Assembly (NCBI RefSeq): GCF_900142465.1
Contig: NZ_FRAX01000015.1
Location: 1-64,000 of the forward strand
DNA length: 64,000 bases
Direction of reading: 5' to 3'
From: Fibrobacter sp. UWH6
Lineage (GTDB): Bacteria; Fibrobacterota; Fibrobacteria; Fibrobacterales; Fibrobacteraceae
The notes under the pieces were generated by a model. The model did not search any database. It was not told the origin of the DNA and saw only the letters and a program-made list of their open reading frames with translations. Made by a program: the position numbers and the translations under genes. This document shows, piece after piece, positions 59,830 to 64,000 of this stretch (positions within the stretch are counted from its first letter, which is position 1; every line of letters starts with the position of its first letter).

Positions 59830-61317
59830 ATGTCATGGATCGAATCTAGAAAGTGCTCTGCGGCGGAAGCTGCCGAAATGATCAAGGATGGGGACGTTCT
59901 TGGCGTGTCCGGTTTTACCTTGGCGGGTTACCCTAAGGTGGTGCCGACCGCTCTTGCCGAACGTGCCGAAAGACTCCACGCCAATGGCGAGCCTTTCAAG
60001 ATTACGCTGTTCTCTGGCGCATCGACCGGCGATAGCTGCGATGGTGCGCTGGCCCGCGCCGATGCGGTCAGTTTCCGCATGCCGTACCAGTCCAATCCGG
60101 CGCTGCGCAAGGCGATTAATGGCGGTTCCATCAAGTATATTGACGCACACCTTGGAAAGATGGGCTACTGGATCCGTACCGGTGCGCTGCCCCGCCCCAC
60201 GGTAGCTATTGTGGAGGTGACCTGTATTCTTCCCGATGGTCGTGTATGCCTTTCTACGTCTGGCGGTAATTCCGTAACGTACCTGGAAATGGCAGACCGT
60301 GTTATCCTGGAACTGAATACCCGCTTTGGCGATGCTTGCGTGGGCATTCACGACGTGGCACTTCCGGATTTGCCGCCCCATGCCAAGTCCCTGGCTATCG
60401 ATGCGCCCGGTGATCGCGTGGGCGAGGCCTTTGCCTGCGTCAATCCCGAGAAGGTGGTGGCCATTGTAGAACAGTCCCGCTTCGACGAAGTGACTCCCTT
60501 TGTGGAGCCCGATGAAATTTCCCGCAACATTGGCGAACGCATCCTGGACTTTGTCCGCTTTGAGGAAAAGCGTGGCCGACTCCTGAAGGGGCTTGCTTAC
60601 CAGAGTGGCGTAGGCAAGGTGGCTAACGCTGTTCTTTCTGCCATGGCGGCGGATGATCGCCTGAGCAGGATTGACCTTTATACCGAAGTGATTCAGGAAG
60701 CGGTTCTTCCGCTGCTGAAGAATGGTAAGCTGGGGATTGCTTCCGGAACGGCTCTTACTTTGTCTGAAAGTACCCAGAAGGAATTCGTCGCCAATGCCGA
60801 GGAATGGAAAAAGCATCTGGTGATCCGTCAGCAGGAAGTGAGCAACAGCCCCGATGTTATCAAGCGCATCGGCGTTATCTCCATGAATACCGCCCTTGAA
60901 GTCGATATCTTCGGCAACGTGAACAGTTCCCTGGTGGCAGGCTCCGCCATGATGAATGGTATCGGCGGTTCCGCTGATTTTGCCCGCAACTGTCTGCTTG
61001 GATTTTTCATGACGCCCTCTGTGGCCAAGAATGGAACCATCAGTTCCGTGGTGCCTTATGTGAGCCATGTGGACCACCCCGATCACGATACCATGATTTT
61101 CGTGACGGAGCAGGGCTTGGCTGACCTTCGTGGCCTCCCCGCCGAAGAACGTGCCCGCCTGATTATCAAGAATTGCGCCCATCCCAATTTCAAGGAACCT
61201 CTGGCCGATTTCCTGGAATTCAGCCTGAAGCATGCCAAGGGCGTGCATGTGCCGCTGGCTCTTTCCCGGGCTTTCGAAATGCACGAGAAATTCCTGGAAA
61301 CGGGAAGCATGCTCTAA
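59830..61317 (+). CDS. succinate/acetate CoA-transferase (acetyl-CoA hydrolase family)
   Basis: A 495-residue class I CoA-transferase of the YgfH/AarC subfamily (TIGR03458). Signs: AEAAEMIKDGDVLGVSGFTLAGYP, FSGASTGDS, SFRMPYQSNPALRKAINGG, VISMNTALEVDIFGNVNSSLV, MMNGIGGSADFARN, and SHVDHPDHDTMIFVTEQGLADLRGL. It moves CoA between succinate (or propionate) and acetate, fitting a bacterium that makes both as main products. ATG 59830 matches the family N-terminus (compare E. coli ScpC); an in-frame ATG at 59797 would overlap the GtrA start. Confidence 0.93.
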   Translation: MSWIESRKCSAAEAAEMIKDGDVLGVSGFTLAGYPKVVPTALAERAERLHANGEPFKITLFSGASTGDSCDGALARADAVSFRMPYQSNPALRKAINGGSIKYIDAHLGKMGYWIRTGALPRPTVAIVEVTCILPDGRVCLSTSGGNSVTYLEMADRVILELNTRFGDACVGIHDVALPDLPPHAKSLAIDAPGDRVGEAFACVNPEKVVAIVEQSRFDEVTPFVEPDEISRNIGERILDFVRFEEKRGRLLKGLAYQSGVGKVANAVLSAMAADDRLSRIDLYTEVIQEAVLPLLKNGKLGIASGTALTLSESTQKEFVANAEEWKKHLVIRQQEVSNSPDVIKRIGVISMNTALEVDIFGNVNSSLVAGSAMMNGIGGSADFARNCLLGFFMTPSVAKNGTISSVVPYVSHVDHPDHDTMIFVTEQGLADLRGLPAEERARLIIKNCAHPNFKEPLADFLEFSLKHAKGVHVPLALSRAFEMHEKFLETGSML

Positions 61318-61349
61318 ATTTGCTGTTTTTGCCAAATTAGCACGTTTTT

Positions 61350-61378
61350 TTGACAGCGGATGTAATCATTGTAAGTAA
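61350..61378 (+). promoter_or_regulatory. possible promoter of the histidine-phosphatase lipoprotein
   Basis: TTGACA (61350-61355) is followed after 16 bases by TAAGTA. It stands 46 bases before the gene start and in an otherwise non-coding gap. Confidence 0.4.
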
Positions 61379-61423
61379 AAATTGATTTGGAAACATCGGG
61401 CTCACTTTTTTATATTAGGCCTG

Positions 61424-63637
61424 ATGTATCGTTTGGCTTTTTTGATTTTTCTGTCTGCTTTGTTCGTTGCCTGCGGCGACGATTCCTCGAATTTTACCCC
61501 GTCCGGAAACGATGATGAAATTCCGAATTCCGCAGATTCCCAGAATGGTAGTAGCGGATCCCAGAGTGAAGTTTCTGGCAATAGCTCCATTGGGGAAGTG
61601 GTTCCGGGGCCCGTGATTAGCGATGATCCCCCTGTAGAAGATTCCACCGTGGTCTCCGATTCCGATGACCTGCCTAAGTGTACTTCGGAAAATCAGGGTG
61701 AAGCGATGATGGTCGCTTCCGAGAATGCAATCTATTTCTGCTATGAAGGCGAATGGGTTACTGGCGTTGTGGAAGACATTGGCGTTTCTTGCGAAAACGG
61801 TTCTCTGATTGCGGGCATGCGGATGCCTCTGGATACGGTGTCTTCCATGTTCGGTTATGATACTGTTTCTGGCGAGTTCGTCTACCGCCGTCAGGATGTT
61901 TCTGTGGTTGGCATCGCCGAAAAGGGGCCCTTCCGTTTTGGTACCTCGGTGAAGGTGGTGGAACTGGATAGCATGAACCGTATGGCCGATTCCGACCGTA
62001 TACATGAAACTTGCGTTGTTACTGCCGACGGTTCCTATGGCTTCGATGCCTTTGACGTGGTTTCCCCCTATGTTCGAGTGGAGGCCGAAGGCTATTATAA
62101 AAACGAACTGACTGGTGGCCTGTCTTCGGAATTGATTAAGCTGAGGAACGTTACCGACCTTACGGAACGTGATTCCGTAAACGTGAACATCCTGACTCAT
62201 ATCGATGCCGTCGTGGTGATGAAGCTTGCGGAACAGGGTGGTTTCAATACGCCGATCCGTATGCTCAAGGAACAGTCCCTAAAGAAGGTGCTTTACGCTT
62301 TCGGCATCAAGATTGAAGGGTTCAATGACGACCTCTTTATGCAGGGCCAGGGTGGTATGTTCGGCCCGGGCACTTCTACAGTTTCGAAGATTTCCGACGA
62401 AGTCAACCTGTTTGACGGAGACGAATTCAGTGCCGCTCTCTTGGCTGTATCCGTAATGCTGCAACGTCATGGTTCTGGCCAGGAAATGCTCCTGTTTGCA
62501 GATTCCATTGCCCAGAAAGTCGCCAATACCGGAAACTGGGACGACTGGACTTCCAGGGCTCATTTGGCTGACTGGCTTATGTCTCTTGACATTAATGGTG
62601 ACTTTGAAAAAATCCGTAAGAACGTGGCTAGCTGGAAGCTGGGGGATGTTCCCGATTTCGACAAGCACTTGCGCAATTTCTGGACAAAGGAATTGAAGTT
62701 CCCCGAATGCAATGCGTCTACTGACGGAATGGTGTCTCATATTTCTGAAAGTCAGAGCTCTCTTTTTGGCTGTGATTACAGGGATACAACCAAGACCAAG
62801 CTCCGCTTTACCTGCGATGCTGAATTGGGCCGCTGGCGTGCCGCTACCGATATCGAAAAGGATACGGTGGGGCTGGGAGCCGATACCTCCAAGTACGATG
62901 GCGCTATTCGCCCCGGTGTGATCAACAAGGACAAGAATTACATCTATGAAACTTCTACCGGAAAATGGCGTGTTGCTACCGGCAACGATATCATGGATTT
63001 CTCTGACGTGGCCGATGTGTACCGCAATCTGGGTGCAGGCGAGTCCGTGGTGTTTGTACTCCGTCATGCAGAACGTACCAATGAAACTGGCTCCAAGGGG
63101 CATCTGACCGACAACGGCAAGGCTCAGGCTAAGAGTGTCGGTGCCAAGTTTAGTGGCGTCGGCAGGATTTACTTTGCCTATTCCGGTTACACCCGCACCC
63201 TGGAAACCTGCGAAGGAATTGCCGATGGGGCTGGGCAGGGTAGCATTAACCCCGATGTTCTTGATGGCCTCGATGGGGAATGGTATGTGAAGTCTGGCGA
63301 CCCCTCCATTATCGAGTTGTCTAGCTGGGCTTATAGGGGCGTGCCTGCCGGAAACTTCTACGACCTGGAAGACCGCACCAAGGAACTGGTGTCCGATTAC
63401 ATTCTGGCCAACCGCAGCAAGTTGCAGAAGGTCAACTTCTACATTTCCCATGACAGGATGGTCTTGCCCCTTGCGGTTTACGCTTCCCAGAAGAAGGTGG
63501 ACCTGCGTTACTTTGATGAGCAGGGTAATCGAAACTGGGTGAACTTCCTGGCAGGTGCCGCAATCATTTTTGACAATGCGGGCAACGTCCGTTACGTTCC
63601 TGTCCGCGGTCTGGAATCGGGAGTCATGAAGCTCTAG
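61424..63637 (+). CDS. lipoprotein with C-terminal histidine-phosphatase-like domain
   Basis: A 737-residue lipoprotein. The signal ends in LFVAC, a lipobox, and a low-complexity serine/aspartate segment follows (about 25-75). A long middle part (about 130-470) with VVGIAEKGPFRFGTSVKVVEL and SVNVNILTHIDAVVVMKLAEQ recurs in F. succinogenes lipoproteins, without assigned function. The C-terminal 190 residues have VFVLRHAERTN near 546, YSGYTRTLETCEGIA near 590 and FYISHDRMVLPL near 675, the RHG, Arg and His sites of the phosphoglycerate-mutase-like (histidine phosphatase) fold. A surface phosphatase such as a phytase-like enzyme is possible. ATG 61424 was chosen to start the signal peptide. Confidence 0.85.
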   Translation: MYRLAFLIFLSALFVACGDDSSNFTPSGNDDEIPNSADSQNGSSGSQSEVSGNSSIGEVVPGPVISDDPPVEDSTVVSDSDDLPKCTSENQGEAMMVASENAIYFCYEGEWVTGVVEDIGVSCENGSLIAGMRMPLDTVSSMFGYDTVSGEFVYRRQDVSVVGIAEKGPFRFGTSVKVVELDSMNRMADSDRIHETCVVTADGSYGFDAFDVVSPYVRVEAEGYYKNELTGGLSSELIKLRNVTDLTERDSVNVNILTHIDAVVVMKLAEQGGFNTPIRMLKEQSLKKVLYAFGIKIEGFNDDLFMQGQGGMFGPGTSTVSKISDEVNLFDGDEFSAALLAVSVMLQRHGSGQEMLLFADSIAQKVANTGNWDDWTSRAHLADWLMSLDINGDFEKIRKNVASWKLGDVPDFDKHLRNFWTKELKFPECNASTDGMVSHISESQSSLFGCDYRDTTKTKLRFTCDAELGRWRAATDIEKDTVGLGADTSKYDGAIRPGVINKDKNYIYETSTGKWRVATGNDIMDFSDVADVYRNLGAGESVVFVLRHAERTNETGSKGHLTDNGKAQAKSVGAKFSGVGRIYFAYSGYTRTLETCEGIADGAGQGSINPDVLDGLDGEWYVKSGDPSIIELSSWAYRGVPAGNFYDLEDRTKELVSDYILANRSKLQKVNFYISHDRMVLPLAVYASQKKVDLRYFDEQGNRNWVNFLAGAAIIFDNAGNVRYVPVRGLESGVMKL

Positions 63638-63690
63638 TCCCGGATTTTATAGGGCGGTTTACGTCTGATGTAAAGAAATGTTTATCAATG

Positions 63691-63718
63691 GGCGCCTGGT
63701 AAAAAAGGGCGCTTTTTT
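63691..63718 (+). terminator. intrinsic terminator
   Basis: GGGCGCC and GGGCGC form the stem around TGGTAAAAAA, ending in six T. It closes the lipoprotein gene; the remaining bases to 63847 are the AT-rich leader of the next gene. Confidence 0.75.
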
Positions 63719-63847
63719 AGTCTAAAAATTTCCCCCTCATTTGCCCTTATCTTTAACCTTTAACCTTTTCGCTTTCCGCTAATTAGTTAAATTTCCATCG
63801 TTGATTTTTATCAAAATGTTCACCTAAAAGAATGGATAAAATCCAAT

Positions 63848-64000
63848 ATGAATGAAACGCAAGAAATCACTGCAGAATCCCAGGTAGCTCCCGCTGCCGA
63901 AGAAGCTGTAGTTGCAACACCGGCTGCAAAGGCTAAGGGACGTTTCGACGAGCAGATCGCCTTGATGTCTCCTACTGATGCCGCTAAGGTTCAGGCTCAG
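63848..64000 (+). CDS. 5' part of an unidentified gene
   Basis: An open frame of 51 codons from ATG 63848 runs off the end of the window. It begins MNETQEITAESQVAP, then an alanine/valine-rich acidic linker (AAEEAVVATPAAKAKG) and FDEQIALMSPTDAAKVQAQ. There is no signal peptide, so a cytoplasmic protein is likely. The disordered alanine/proline start precedes probable helices. Family not identifiable from this part. Confidence 0.6.
   Translation, partial: MNETQEITAESQVAPAAEEAVVATPAAKAKGRFDEQIALMSPTDAAKVQAQ

Noticed and set aside
59833-61335. A 500-residue open frame on the minus strand
   Set aside because: It mirrors the CoA-transferase gene, which has strong family motifs. The antisense product is histidine-rich and featureless, as such shadows are.

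Overview
The window looks like a chromosomal segment of a Fibrobacter species (phylum Fibrobacterota), close to the rumen cellulose degrader F. succinogenes. The reasons are: a lipoprotein with the three-part architecture of the F. succinogenes paralogous family TIGR02171 (194-2926), a FISUMP-type lipoprotein (20677-21327), several cellulose and hemicellulose enzymes, C-terminal type IX-like sorting tails on two of them, and mid-range base composition. No rRNA, transposase, integrase, phage gene or CRISPR array was seen. There is one tRNA (Val, anticodon CAC).

Layout. 0.2-6.1 kb: TIGR02171 lipoprotein, uvrC, and a coiled-coil/ZapA cell-division pair. 6.1-13.3 kb: an Hpt protein coupled to a REC-GGDEF-EAL regulator, then an ECF sigma / anti-sigma / caspase-like operon, then an HD-GYP protein. 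13.4-23.6 kb: a long plus-strand operon resembling the Vibrio TonB2 type (TonB-dependent receptor, lipoprotein, DUF3450-like coiled coil, TtpC-like and ordinary ExbB, FISUMP lipoprotein, ExbD, TonB, TPR). 23.6-30.2 kb: three GGDEF membrane proteins, a glycoside hydrolase with CBM6, and nrnA. 30.3-36.8 kb: phosphohexomutase, a hairpin array, metallo-beta-lactamase-fold hydrolase, CE1-like esterase, Hsp20, MATE transporter. 36.9-41.4 kb: a 994-residue multidomain c-di-GMP protein, a TolC-like protein, tRNA-Val. 41.4-47.4 kb: PTS IIA, aroD, a repeat island, clpP, ftsY, a lipoprotein/thioredoxin/glycosyltransferase operon, a small envelope protein. 47.5-48.9 kb: AT-rich small secreted proteins, one of them broken. 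48.9-64 kb: GH5, a small beta protein, mqnA-like gene, REC-GGDEF, KDPG aldolase, GH9 cellulase, MacB-type ABC pair, OmpA-like protein, GtrA, succinate/acetate CoA-transferase, histidine-phosphatase lipoprotein, and the 5' end of one more gene.

How it fits together. Three themes recur. First, extracellular plant cell wall breakdown and envelope traffic (GH9, GH5, CBM6 enzyme, CE1 esterase, TonB system, lipoproteins). Second, unusually dense c-di-GMP signalling: seven proteins with GGDEF, EAL or HD-GYP domains, one translationally coupled to nrnA, whose family degrades pGpG and nanoRNA. Third, many overlapping start/stop codons (TAATG, ATGA), so many genes are translationally coupled.

Best candidates for undescribed biology: the sigma/anti-sigma/caspase operon, whose caspase carries a nine-fold GAINVA-type surface repeat; the TonB2-like operon with an embedded FISUMP lipoprotein; the membrane GGDEF-nrnA pair; six copies of a GGTTACTAAA motif arranged as three hairpins; and a family of modular word-like repeats in four intergenic islands.
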